A DNA stretch of 64,000 nt, from the NCBI GenBank assembly GCA_964542585.1, contig CAZIUI010000007.1:1-64000 (forward strand), written 5' to 3'. The translations under genes were made by a program, and so were the position numbers. Positions within the stretch are counted from its first letter, which is position 1. Each line of letters begins with the position of its first letter. Source of the stretch: CAYYUA01 sp964542585. Lineage in GTDB: Bacteria; Bacteroidota; Bacteroidia; CAILMK01; CAYYUA01. The notes beneath the pieces were generated by a model, which was not told where the DNA came from, made no database searches, and saw nothing but the letters and a program-made list of their open reading frames with translations. Positions 25,009-32,740 of the stretch are shown here, piece by piece.

Positions 25009-25049
25009 GATAATTTAAGCTAACGCTTTGATTAATGTAACAATCTATA

Positions 25050-25080
25050 CAAAGGTATGTTTTTTTTCAACATGCGCAAA
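25050..25080 (-). promoter_or_regulatory. Promoter of the cold-shock gene
   Basis: On the minus strand TTTG (25077-25080), 19 bp, TACCTTTG (25050-25057) is an exact Bacteroidota promoter match, with the start codon 42 bp beyond. Confidence 0.75.
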
Positions 25081-25252
25081 TATTTCTATAATTTTTTGAA
25101 TTCCATTCTTCCCTATACTTATAAAACCCTTTCAGCTTTAACACGGCCAATGATCCTGAGGAACTCAACAAGCTAGTGGTCGTTCATTCATTGACAGAAA
25201 ATGTTGAAATTTGCACCTTTATTCAGAAAATAACAGAAAAAGCCGTTGATCG

Positions 25253-26872
25253 ATGATTCAAGTCAGTGATCTGACCCTTCAATTTGATAAAAAACCGCTG
25301 TTTGAAGATGTTAACCTGAAGTTTACACCTGGGAATTGTTATGGGATTATAGGGGCCAATGGAGCTGGGAAATCCACTTTTCTAAAGGTTTTAGCGGGAG
25401 ATATCGAACCTAATTATGGCCACGTTCATGTAGAGCCGAGTAGCCGCATGACTGTACTCCGCCAGGACCACTTTGCATACGATGCCTATCCCGTCATGGA
25501 TACAGTGATCATGGGTCATAAACGCTTATACGATGTGATGAAAGAGAAAGATGTCATCTATGCTAAATCAGAATTTACGGATGAAGATGGCATGAGAGCC
25601 GGGAATTTAGAAGCTGAATTTGCAGAGCTTGGCGGCTGGAGTGCTGAAAGTGATGCAGCTGAGCTACTAAGCGGTTTAGGAATCCCCGAAAGTATCCATC
25701 AAAACTACATGAGTGAGCTCAGCACCAATCAAAAGGTACGGGTCCTGTTAGCTCAGGCCTTATTTGATGACCCGGATATTTTGTTATTGGACGAGCCCAC
25801 CAACGATTTGGATCTGGAGACTGTGCAGTGGCTGGAAGAATTTTTGGTAGACTTTGATAACCTGGCAATTGTCGTCTCGCACGATCGTCACTTCCTGGAT
25901 ACCGTATGTACGCATGTTGCCGATATTGACTACCGGCAGATAAGGCTTTATTCCGGTAATTACTCTTTCTGGTATGAGTCCACCAGGCTTGCCATGCGGC
26001 AGCGTCAAGAACAAAACAAGAAACTTGAAGAAAAACGTAAAGAGCTGAAAACCTTTATCGAGCGTTTTAGTGCCAATAAATCCAAATCCCGCCAGGCAAC
26101 AAGCAGGAAAAAAATGCTGGAAAAACTAGAACCCGAAGATATACCACCTTCCAATCGAAGGGCCCCGGGCATCATTCTCCAGCAGGAACGAGAGGCCGGT
26201 GACCAAATTCTTGAAGTGGACCAGTTGCGACATACCTTTGAAGGGCAGCCCCTTTTAGCTGATGTGTCCTTTAATGTAGAGCGGGGTGATAAAATTGCTA
26301 TTCTATCTGAAGATCACAATGCCGTTTCTACATTCTTTGATATCATCAACGGAGAAATTACACCAACGAGTGGCAACTACAAATGGGGTATTACGGTAAG
26401 CGCCGCTTACCTACCAAACGATAACACATCCTACTTCCAGGAAGATCTAAACCTCATTGACTGGCTAAGGCAGTATTCCAGTAACCGGGAAGAAAATTAC
26501 ATCCGGAGCTTTTTGGGAAAAATGCTCTTCTCAGGTGAAGAATCATTCAAAAAAGCTAATGTGTTATCTGGTGGTGAGCGAATGCGCTGCATGATAGCCC
26601 GCATGATGCTTCAGCAGGCCAATGTTCTTATCCTGGATGAACCTACTAACCACCTGGACCTGGAAGCCATCACGGCTTTTAACAACGCCATTAAAGACTT
26701 TACAGGAACAGTGCTTTTCCATTCCCAGGATCATGAATTCCTGCAATCTGTGGCCAATAGGGTTGTTGAATTATCACCGGCTGGCATCATTGATAAGCGA
26801 ATGGGTTTTGATGAATACCTGAATGATGAGCAAATCAAAGAACAAAGACAGGCCCTTTACCAACTAGCATAG
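25253..26872 (+). CDS. ABC-F family ATPase (YbiT-like) with a degenerate second nucleotide site
   Basis: A 539-aa soluble tandem ABC ATPase of the ABC-F translation-factor class, acting on ribosomes rather than in membranes. The first domain has Walker A GANGAGKST, a modified signature (LSTNQ) and Walker B ILLLDEPTNDLD. A charged linker (250-310) follows. The second domain has an intact signature LSGGE and Walker B LILDEPTNHLD, but its Walker A position reads SEDHNAVST, lacking the GK(S/T) lysine, and the switch region is SQDHEF rather than SHDREF. The MSELS...KVRVLLAQALF spacing resembles YbiT. Stand-alone gene. Confidence 0.9.
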   Translation: MIQVSDLTLQFDKKPLFEDVNLKFTPGNCYGIIGANGAGKSTFLKVLAGDIEPNYGHVHVEPSSRMTVLRQDHFAYDAYPVMDTVIMGHKRLYDVMKEKDVIYAKSEFTDEDGMRAGNLEAEFAELGGWSAESDAAELLSGLGIPESIHQNYMSELSTNQKVRVLLAQALFDDPDILLLDEPTNDLDLETVQWLEEFLVDFDNLAIVVSHDRHFLDTVCTHVADIDYRQIRLYSGNYSFWYESTRLAMRQRQEQNKKLEEKRKELKTFIERFSANKSKSRQATSRKKMLEKLEPEDIPPSNRRAPGIILQQEREAGDQILEVDQLRHTFEGQPLLADVSFNVERGDKIAILSEDHNAVSTFFDIINGEITPTSGNYKWGITVSAAYLPNDNTSYFQEDLNLIDWLRQYSSNREENYIRSFLGKMLFSGEESFKKANVLSGGERMRCMIARMMLQQANVLILDEPTNHLDLEAITAFNNAIKDFTGTVLFHSQDHEFLQSVANRVVELSPAGIIDKRMGFDEYLNDEQIKEQRQALYQLA

Positions 26873-26922
26873 CTTTTAATCACCAACGCCTTCCAAGGTG
26901 TATTGGGAGACCTTTTCGATAG

Positions 26923-27492
26923 ATGAGGGATCAAGTAGCGATAGATGTCGTATTCAATTTAAAATTGAATAAAAAGCACCATTTGCTGGACATCGGATGC
27001 GGAGATGCTGAGTTAGCAAAAGCCCTTACATCTTATGCTGGGTTCATTACTGCTGTGGACCCTGATTATGAAGTTTTGAAGCAATCACAATCCCATTCTG
27101 GGCTTCGGGTAGTGCAGGCAAAAGCTCAGGAGGTGGATGAAGTTTTAGAAAAGCAAGCGGATGGTGCCCTCGTTTACAATGTTTGCCAATATTGGGAAGG
27201 AGCCGAAGACGCCTTCAAAGCTTTAGCTGCCATTTACAAGACCTTGAAGCCTGGTGGGCGTCTATTTTTAGGAAGTATTTTGAAAGATGAGCAATTTAAA
27301 AGCTATGAGCGTGAGCTTATAACCAGCTCTTGGAAAGAAAATTGTTCTCTTTATCCTGGTAAGCCATGGCAGCCGGCAACTATTTATCGATTGACCACGC
27401 AGTGTGGATTTCAGGAATTAGCTTTACCATACCGGCTGGATGCTATCAAACTGCCCTACCGCTTTGATTGGCTTTGTCAAAAGCCATTTTAA
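26923..27492 (+). CDS. Class I SAM-dependent methyltransferase
   Basis: A 189-aa Rossmann-fold methyltransferase. Motif I is LLDIGCGDAELAKALTSYAGFITAVDPD, with the acidic residue that binds the SAM ribose. GALVYNVCQYW corresponds to motif II and the LKPGGRLFLGSIL block to motif III. The substrate is not predictable; the protein is the size of generic Methyltransf_11/25 proteins. It overlaps the convergent pspC gene by 4 bp at shared stop codons (TTAA). Confidence 0.85.
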   Translation: MRDQVAIDVVFNLKLNKKHHLLDIGCGDAELAKALTSYAGFITAVDPDYEVLKQSQSHSGLRVVQAKAQEVDEVLEKQADGALVYNVCQYWEGAEDAFKALAAIYKTLKPGGRLFLGSILKDEQFKSYERELITSSWKENCSLYPGKPWQPATIYRLTTQCGFQELALPYRLDAIKLPYRFDWLCQKPF

Positions 27493-28154
27493 GCATGTTG
27501 CTGAAGGCGGGAGTTAGCACGCCTGCAGGCCTTCCTTAGCTGTACTAAAGCCTTTTCCAAAGCTTCAATCGCTTTTACTAAAAAGCCTTTTATCTTAGCC
27601 TGGAAATTCAAATTTTTAAAACCTGCCTTCGAGGGTTGGCCTCTTAGAGGCTCATTCGACTTTTTTTTAACAGGCAAGACCAGCCAGAGGGCCAGGTACA
27701 CGAGCACTCCGGAGCCAAAGATCAAAACTCCCGCCACAAAGGCTAAGCGAAGCCACACGGGGCTAAAGTCATAAGCGTTTCCAATACCAGCACATACACC
27801 TCCTAGAATGTTATTATCAGTATCCCGGGCAATAGGGAAGCTTTTAGATGATTCACGGTCACTATTGGAGGTGGTTGAATACGGCTCCTGCCCATCATTA
27901 AAATTTGAAGGGTTCCCCATTTCAGCTTTTACTCGTTCTACATCTTTTTGCGTAATAACCTCCTTACGGCTGCCCAGGTACTCTTCAAAAAGCTCAGCAA
28001 TACGGCTTTCCACATCTTGCAGGGTATCTTCAGGGTTATCCGTAAAATTAAGTTGAGAACGGATATCCTTTAAGTACTGCTGCAGGTTTGCATAAGCCGG
28101 CTTTTCAATGTGAAAAACCATTCCTGACAAGTTCATACTTACGGTTTGTTCCAT
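27489..28154 (-). CDS. PspC-domain membrane protein
   Basis: A 221-aa protein. Residues 1-90 are a conserved cytoplasmic region (MNLSGMVFHIEKPAYANLQQYL...). A PspC domain covers about residues 105-165: the PIARDTDNNILGGVCAGIGNAY block followed by a transmembrane segment (LAFVAGVLIFGSGVLVYLALWLVLPV). The C-terminal tail is basic and amphipathic. It starts 4 bp after padR, and this PadR-PspC pair is a recurrent Bacteroidota arrangement; a membrane-stress role is inferred from PspC proteins elsewhere. ATG 28154 is preferred over the upstream in-frame GTG 28190 that lies inside padR. Confidence 0.88.
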   Translation of the reverse strand: MEQTVSMNLSGMVFHIEKPAYANLQQYLKDIRSQLNFTDNPEDTLQDVESRIAELFEEYLGSRKEVITQKDVERVKAEMGNPSNFNDGQEPYSTTSNSDRESSKSFPIARDTDNNILGGVCAGIGNAYDFSPVWLRLAFVAGVLIFGSGVLVYLALWLVLPVKKKSNEPLRGQPSKAGFKNLNFQAKIKGFLVKAIEALEKALVQLRKACRRANSRLQQHA

Positions 28155-28158
28155 AGCA

Positions 28159-28491
28159 TTAGGGATTTTGTGTGACGTAGGCGACAGCACTGTCCAGCTT
28201 TTGCCATGTGTCTGCTAATTGTTGCAAAAAGTGCTTGCCTTCTGGGGTTAAATAGAAGTACTTACGCGGAGGGCCTGCTTCAGACTCCCGCCAATAATAT
28301 GCTAGCAAATTGGCCTTTTTCAACCGGGTTAACAAAGGATACAACGTCCCCTCAACCACAATCAATTCTGCTCTTTTCATCGTTTGGATGATATCCGAGG
28401 CATACATTTCACCTCTTGTGGCTATAGCAGAAAGGATACAGTATTCAAGAATGCCTTTCCGCATCTGAGCTTGAGCATTTTCAAGTTTCAT
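28159..28491 (-). CDS. PadR-family transcriptional regulator
   Basis: A 110-aa winged-helix repressor. It has the family pattern MRKGILEYCILSAIATRGEMYASDIIQ, the wing YPLLTRLKKANLL, then GPPRKYFYLTPEGKHFL. It is the short PadR-s2 type. The gene is first in a two-gene unit with pspC. Its promoter contains a 14-bp palindrome, suggesting autoregulation, and the -7 box ends only a few bases before the ATG, so the message may be nearly leaderless. Confidence 0.93.
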   Translation of the reverse strand: MKLENAQAQMRKGILEYCILSAIATRGEMYASDIIQTMKRAELIVVEGTLYPLLTRLKKANLLAYYWRESEAGPPRKYFYLTPEGKHFLQQLADTWQKLDSAVAYVTQNP

Positions 28492-28496
28492 AGAGA

Positions 28497-28527
28497 CAAA
28501 AATACAAAAAGCAAGGTACCTTGCAAA
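28497..28527 (-). promoter_or_regulatory. Promoter of padR-pspC
   Basis: On the minus strand TTTG (28524-28527), a 19-bp spacer and TATTTTTG (28497-28504). The -7 box ends 5 nt before the padR ATG at 28491. Confidence 0.7.
28511..28524. promoter_or_regulatory. Palindromic operator candidate in the padR promoter
   Basis: GCAAGGTACCTTGC is a perfect 14-bp palindrome lying between the -33 and -7 boxes of padR. A related sequence, GTACTTGCAGTA, lies 9 bp further upstream (28532-28543), so there may be two binding sites. This is the expected place for PadR autorepression. Confidence 0.55.
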
Positions 28528-28574
28528 ACATAGTACTTGCAGTATTCAACTTCTTTTGAATCCCGCTTAAACCC

Positions 28575-28582
28575 TAGTTTTG
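28575..28582 (+). promoter_or_regulatory. Probable -7 box of the DUF4831-like gene
   Basis: TAGTTTTG fits TAnnTTTG and a TTTG occurs 16 bp upstream (28555-28558), slightly too close. It overlaps the alternative TTG start at 28580 and so supports ATG 28604. Confidence 0.45.
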
Positions 28583-28603
28583 TACAAGGTTATTGATATC
28601 AAC

Positions 28604-29926
28604 ATGAACCTATTGGCCCCAAAACGATCAAAATATTTACTAAGCTTTCTGACTTTATTATTCCTTTATGGATGCCAATCCCCTTTAAAGGTTTTTAAAA
28701 CGCCACCCGAGCAACCAGAGGCCATAGGCAAGCACAGCAATGGTTTTTTTTACAGGCTACCCAAGGTTGCTTACACCCTGCAAGTTCATGCACACCGGAT
28801 AAGCAAGAAACGCGGTGAGCTCCAGGATTTTAGCCATTTAATGAAAATGCCTGTAAATAGAAGCGTCCATGACGAAGCTATTGTTATCGATAGTTTAAAC
28901 ATGTTAGCAAAAGCGTACCCCGATGCTACCAAGCAATATTTTGTGAGTGTAGGCGATAAGCAATCATCATTAAAAAGCTTACTTAATGGTTTGCCAACCA
29001 ATCCCGAACCAAAAGAGCACACAATCCCTGTAAACCTCAATCACTCAGACCACGTAGTAGCTATCGCTAAGAGCCAATCGTCTGAACAAAAGCAAACCAA
29101 CAATGAGGATTTTGACCAGCAGGTTTCGTTTCAGCAAAATATTAATAAGCTCCTTAACCTCAATGATCAGCTATTGGGGGCTGTGCAAGGACTTAGTAGT
29201 GACACTACTTATCAAAGTGATAGTGTTTTACGGGTTGAGCTTAAACAAATAAGAAAAACGCTAGAACAATACCAGGGTCAGATTCAAGAGCTAAGAACCC
29301 TTTTCAACACCTTTGAGGACCGAGAGCTCGGTAAACGTGCCCAGGAGCTTAGCGGGATTCTCCATCGAATGGTGGAACTGAAAACAGCCCTTGTTGGTGG
29401 AAAGCAAGATATCAATTACAGCCATACAGCCATTGCTGCCATGCTTAAGTCACTGGATTCCATGATCAGCATTTATCAGCAGCCTTTTGTACCTCAAAAC
29501 CGTAAAAAAAGGCTTAGATGGGCTGCTCATTTTACCCCGGAACCTGATAAAAAGCAATTCCGGTTCGGGCTTAAGCAGCAAGTTAAAAGCGGCCGGTATT
29601 ACTTAGAGGCTTACGATCCAAAAAGCGCTTACCAGGCAAGCTTAAAAATCAGAATAAAGCCACAAGAGGATGCAACAACTACAGCTTTTCACCAGGCTTG
29701 GCAGCAACATGAAAGTGACAAACCTTCAGCTAACGGATTGTTTTACAATATTCCTGCTCCCGCTAAACTCCAAATTGAATTAAGCCATGATGGAAAGCAT
29801 CACCTGTTGGGTACTTCAACTGTATCCATACCGCAATTAGGAGATGTAAGTCACCTGTCCCCCATGGAAAATTTTAAGGCCGTTAAAATTCATCCTTTTT
29901 ACGGCTCAATGGAGTCAAGTTATTAA
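28604..29926 (+). CDS. DUF4831-like lipoprotein with a coiled-coil insertion
   Basis: A 440-aa exported protein with a lipoprotein signal (LTLLFLYGC). The N-terminal block NGFFYRLPKVAYTLQVHAHRI, the FVSVGDKQSSLKSLLNGL segment and the C-terminal NGLFYNIPAPAKLQIELSHDGK...VSIPQLGDV resemble DUF4831 proteins of Bacteroidota. Between them (about residues 165-265) lies a long polar helical stretch with heptad-like Leu/Ile spacing, probably a coiled coil. Function unknown. pyrD starts 14 bp after the stop. ATG 28604 is used since a promoter-like box overlaps the earlier TTG. Confidence 0.65.
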   Translation: MNLLAPKRSKYLLSFLTLLFLYGCQSPLKVFKTPPEQPEAIGKHSNGFFYRLPKVAYTLQVHAHRISKKRGELQDFSHLMKMPVNRSVHDEAIVIDSLNMLAKAYPDATKQYFVSVGDKQSSLKSLLNGLPTNPEPKEHTIPVNLNHSDHVVAIAKSQSSEQKQTNNEDFDQQVSFQQNINKLLNLNDQLLGAVQGLSSDTTYQSDSVLRVELKQIRKTLEQYQGQIQELRTLFNTFEDRELGKRAQELSGILHRMVELKTALVGGKQDINYSHTAIAAMLKSLDSMISIYQQPFVPQNRKKRLRWAAHFTPEPDKKQFRFGLKQQVKSGRYYLEAYDPKSAYQASLKIRIKPQEDATTTAFHQAWQQHESDKPSANGLFYNIPAPAKLQIELSHDGKHHLLGTSTVSIPQLGDVSHLSPMENFKAVKIHPFYGSMESSY

Positions 29927-29940
29927 ACAATTTTACTTGA

Positions 29941-30990
29941 ATGGATCCTTATCCTTTTCTACGTCCGCTGCTATTTCAGCTATCTGCTGAACAAGCCCAT
30001 CAATTGACAATCAAACTGATAAAAATAGGGATGTTGCTTCCTGGGTTCAATGCTTTTACGGCTAATAATGCGCAGGATCCCTCTCATAATTTTAAGCTAG
30101 CCGGCTTAAGTTTTACAAACAGGATTGGATTGGCGGCCGGACTTGATAAAAATGCCGAAATCTTCAATGAGATGATTGCCATAGGATTTGGTTCCGTAGA
30201 AGTAGGAACTGTTACACCTCGCCCGCAGCATGGTAATCCCAGGCCTCGGGTTTTCCGATTGCCTAAGGATGAGGCGCTAATCAATCGCCTGGGCTTTAAC
30301 AATGATGGCGCGGACCGCATTGCCAAGCGTCTTTCCAATCGTCCTACAAAGGGCATAATTGGCGGTCATATTGGCAAAAACAAGGATACACCAAATCAAC
30401 AAGCACCAGCTGATTATGCTGAGGCATTTCGTAAGCTAGCCCCCTATGTCGATTATTTCACCATTAATATTAGCTCTCCGAATACCCCTAACCTTAGAGA
30501 GTTACAAGAGACCGGATTAGAGCAGATCCTGGATGCAGTTCAAGCGGAGAATACAGCATTAAACACTAAAAGGCCGATATTCCTTAAAGTCGCTCCGGAT
30601 TTAAGGGCAGAACAGGTAGATCATATATTACATATTTCCCATGAAGGTGGGGTTAACGGATTTATTACCACCAATACCACAACGGAGCGACAAAACCTCT
30701 CAGCCCCCAAGGCTGAACTGGATGAGATAGGGCGGGGAGGCCTAAGTGGGCGCCCGCTTACCTCCAAAGCCACTAAAATCCTTACTTACATCAAGCAGCA
30801 CGACCCAAAGGCTTTACCGTTAATAGCTTCGGGGGGCATCATGGATGCCGCGGATGCCATAGAAAAATTCGAAGCCGGGGCATCGCTTGTTCAACTTTAC
30901 ACGGGCTTTGTTTACAAAGGCCCGGCCTTACTGGACGACATTTTGACCCGGCTTCGGGATAGGGAACCGGAAAGTTTTACTAAGGCGTGA
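29941..30990 (+). CDS. pyrD: Dihydroorotate dehydrogenase (quinone)
   Basis: Class 2 membrane-associated flavoenzyme of pyrimidine synthesis. The 349-aa product has the N-terminal amphipathic helix segment (RPLLFQLSAEQAHQLTIKLIK) that distinguishes the quinone-linked class. Then follow GLAAGLDKNAE, VEVGTVTPRPQHGNPRPRVFRL, INRLGFNNDG, NISSPNTPNLRELQ and the FMN-binding IASGGIMDAADA...GASLVQLYTGFVYKGP. Probably co-transcribed with the DUF4831-like gene. Confidence 0.96.
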   Translation: MDPYPFLRPLLFQLSAEQAHQLTIKLIKIGMLLPGFNAFTANNAQDPSHNFKLAGLSFTNRIGLAAGLDKNAEIFNEMIAIGFGSVEVGTVTPRPQHGNPRPRVFRLPKDEALINRLGFNNDGADRIAKRLSNRPTKGIIGGHIGKNKDTPNQQAPADYAEAFRKLAPYVDYFTINISSPNTPNLRELQETGLEQILDAVQAENTALNTKRPIFLKVAPDLRAEQVDHILHISHEGGVNGFITTNTTTERQNLSAPKAELDEIGRGGLSGRPLTSKATKILTYIKQHDPKALPLIASGGIMDAADAIEKFEAGASLVQLYTGFVYKGPALLDDILTRLRDREPESFTKA

Positions 30991-31036
30991 AAGGCTATCC
31001 TCCAAATCTTGTTATCTGCTTCGGGATTCACCATTG

Positions 31037-31044
31037 TAAATTTG
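31037..31044 (+). promoter_or_regulatory. Probable -7 box of yebC
   Basis: TAAATTTG fits TAnnTTTG 27 bp before ATG 31072. The -33 element is weak. Confidence 0.4.
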
Positions 31045-31071
31045 TAAAAACATTTGAAAAGGAGGAAGGCT

Positions 31072-31821
31072 ATGGCAGGACACAATAAATGGTCTAAGAT
31101 CAAGCATCAGAAAGCCGTCAATGACGTCCGCACTTCCAAGATCTTTTCCAAGCTCAATAAAGAGATTAGTACAGCTGTAAAACTGGGAGGTAGCGATCCG
31201 GAGAACAATCCCCGCCTAAAGGTGGCCATTCAGAATGCAAAGGGGCAGAACATGCCCAAAAACAACATTGAACGGGCCATCAAGAAGGCTGCCGGTGAGG
31301 ACAGCACCTCTTACAAAGAGGTGACCTATGAGGGCTACGGCCCCCACGGTGTTGCGATCTTTGTAGAAGCAGGTACCGACAACATTAACAAGATCGTTTC
31401 GAATATCCGGTACTACTTTAGCAAACACAACGGTAACCTCTCCAAGAGTGGGTCGCTTGATTTCATCTTTGACCAAAAAGGGGTTTTTACGCTAGACGCT
31501 CCTGAAGATTACAGCAAAGAAGACCTGGAGCTGGAACTGATCGATGCCGGCGCTGAAGAGATTGAACAGGATGAAGATGGTGAGATCGTTATCACCACCG
31601 CTAAAGGTGATTTTGGAACCATGCAAAGCAAGCTGGAATCAATGGGGATAGAGGCTAAAAATGCATCGCTTAAGCGCGTACCAAAAATTACTAAATCACT
31701 TACTGCAGAAGAATTCCACGATGTGAACAAGCTCCTGGAGAAGCTAGAGGAAGACGAAGATGTGCAGAATGTCTACCACAACGTGGAATTCACAGAGGAA
31801 ATCGCAGAGCAGTTTAACTAG
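31072..31821 (+). CDS. yebC: YebC/PmpR family protein
   Basis: A 249-aa conserved protein; family members act as transcriptional regulators or as translation factors relieving polyproline stalling. It opens with MAGHNKWSKIKHQKAVND and has NPRLKVAIQNAKGQNMPKNNIERAIKKA, YEGYGPHGVAIFVEAGTDNINKIV, the SGSLDFIFDQKGVF segment and EEDEDVQNVYHNVEF near the end, all family signatures. ATG 31072 is chosen because homologues start here and a strong AAAGGAGGAAGG ribosome-binding sequence lies immediately upstream. Such a full Shine-Dalgarno is unusual for Bacteroidota. Confidence 0.95.
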   Translation: MAGHNKWSKIKHQKAVNDVRTSKIFSKLNKEISTAVKLGGSDPENNPRLKVAIQNAKGQNMPKNNIERAIKKAAGEDSTSYKEVTYEGYGPHGVAIFVEAGTDNINKIVSNIRYYFSKHNGNLSKSGSLDFIFDQKGVFTLDAPEDYSKEDLELELIDAGAEEIEQDEDGEIVITTAKGDFGTMQSKLESMGIEAKNASLKRVPKITKSLTAEEFHDVNKLLEKLEEDEDVQNVYHNVEFTEEIAEQFN

Positions 31822-31826
31822 GGCTC

Positions 31827-32702
31827 TCAGCTGTCATTCCTTTGAAAACGGATTATACGTTTGATGTTAAAACGCTCTAGTGGATTCAGGCTGTCATTTA
31901 CATTGTCATACTTTGGCTGATACCAGCCCTTTTTGCTAAAATATTCTTTCCAGCGTTCACTGGGAAAGCGAAACTGGTAATCTGCAAAAATTTCGTTTTT
32001 CAGAATATTCAGCTCCCGAGTAGTAAACTCATCCAGCTCATGAGGTTGAACTAGCCTTTGGGAGCTCCAATGGTACTTCCGGACTGGGCTATTACTTAAG
32101 GAATCCAACGCTTTTAAACGTCCCTCATCAGTCAACTTGAGGTAACGATGGAATCTTTCTTTGCTTTTTACCACTTTAGCTCCGGTTTCCTTGAATTGAT
32201 ATTGAACCTTGGTACCGACTTTTTCTACTAGCCGCTGTTGAATAATTCGCCCGCGCATGGTATCCATCTTAAGTCGTGTGATGGAGTCATAAGCCATGAT
32301 GGTATGGCCCATTATATCGCCACTATGATTTAAAATTGTCAAAAAGCGGGTTTTACAAAGATTACCCTTAAAGCAGGGCTTAGCATAAGCAAATGCTAAG
32401 TACTTATCATTGGTTACTAGCTCTTTGCCGGCATAATAGCCTTTTTCTTTATTGGATACCGGTTCGAAAGGCAAATAGGCTTTTACCAAAAAATCTGGAA
32501 TCCGGTTTTTGTAATGCTCTTGCAGGTATTCGTAAGGGATGTATCGGTCCTTGTCGTGGTGGAACAGAAAGCGCAGGTAGTCAAGGCTTTGCTTCTCCCC
32601 TTTAAATGTAGAATCAGAAATGTTAGCTTTTACTTCTAGATTTAAGCATGTTAAACATACAGCAAAAAGGACCCAAACAAATCCTAAAAGTAAATCCTTC
32701 AT
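31827..32702 (-). CDS. Exported YARHG-domain protein
   Basis: A 291-aa protein with a signal peptide or N-terminal anchor (LLLGFVWVLFAVCLTCLNLEVKA). The middle region is not recognised. The C-terminal 65 residues match the YARHG pattern: ELDEFTTRELNILKNEIFADYQFRF, then WKEYFSKKGWYQPKYDNVNDSLNPLERFNIKRI; the name-giving residues themselves are changed (FADYQ). YARHG domains are extracellular and of unknown function. It lies between yebC (convergent) and the MscS channel (same strand, 38 bp). Confidence 0.65.
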   Translation of the reverse strand: MKDLLLGFVWVLFAVCLTCLNLEVKANISDSTFKGEKQSLDYLRFLFHHDKDRYIPYEYLQEHYKNRIPDFLVKAYLPFEPVSNKEKGYYAGKELVTNDKYLAFAYAKPCFKGNLCKTRFLTILNHSGDIMGHTIMAYDSITRLKMDTMRGRIIQQRLVEKVGTKVQYQFKETGAKVVKSKERFHRYLKLTDEGRLKALDSLSNSPVRKYHWSSQRLVQPHELDEFTTRELNILKNEIFADYQFRFPSERWKEYFSKKGWYQPKYDNVNDSLNPLERFNIKRIIRFQRNDS

Positions 32703-32740
32703 ACCATCATTGCTTACGGAATGAATAAAAACTAACCGTG

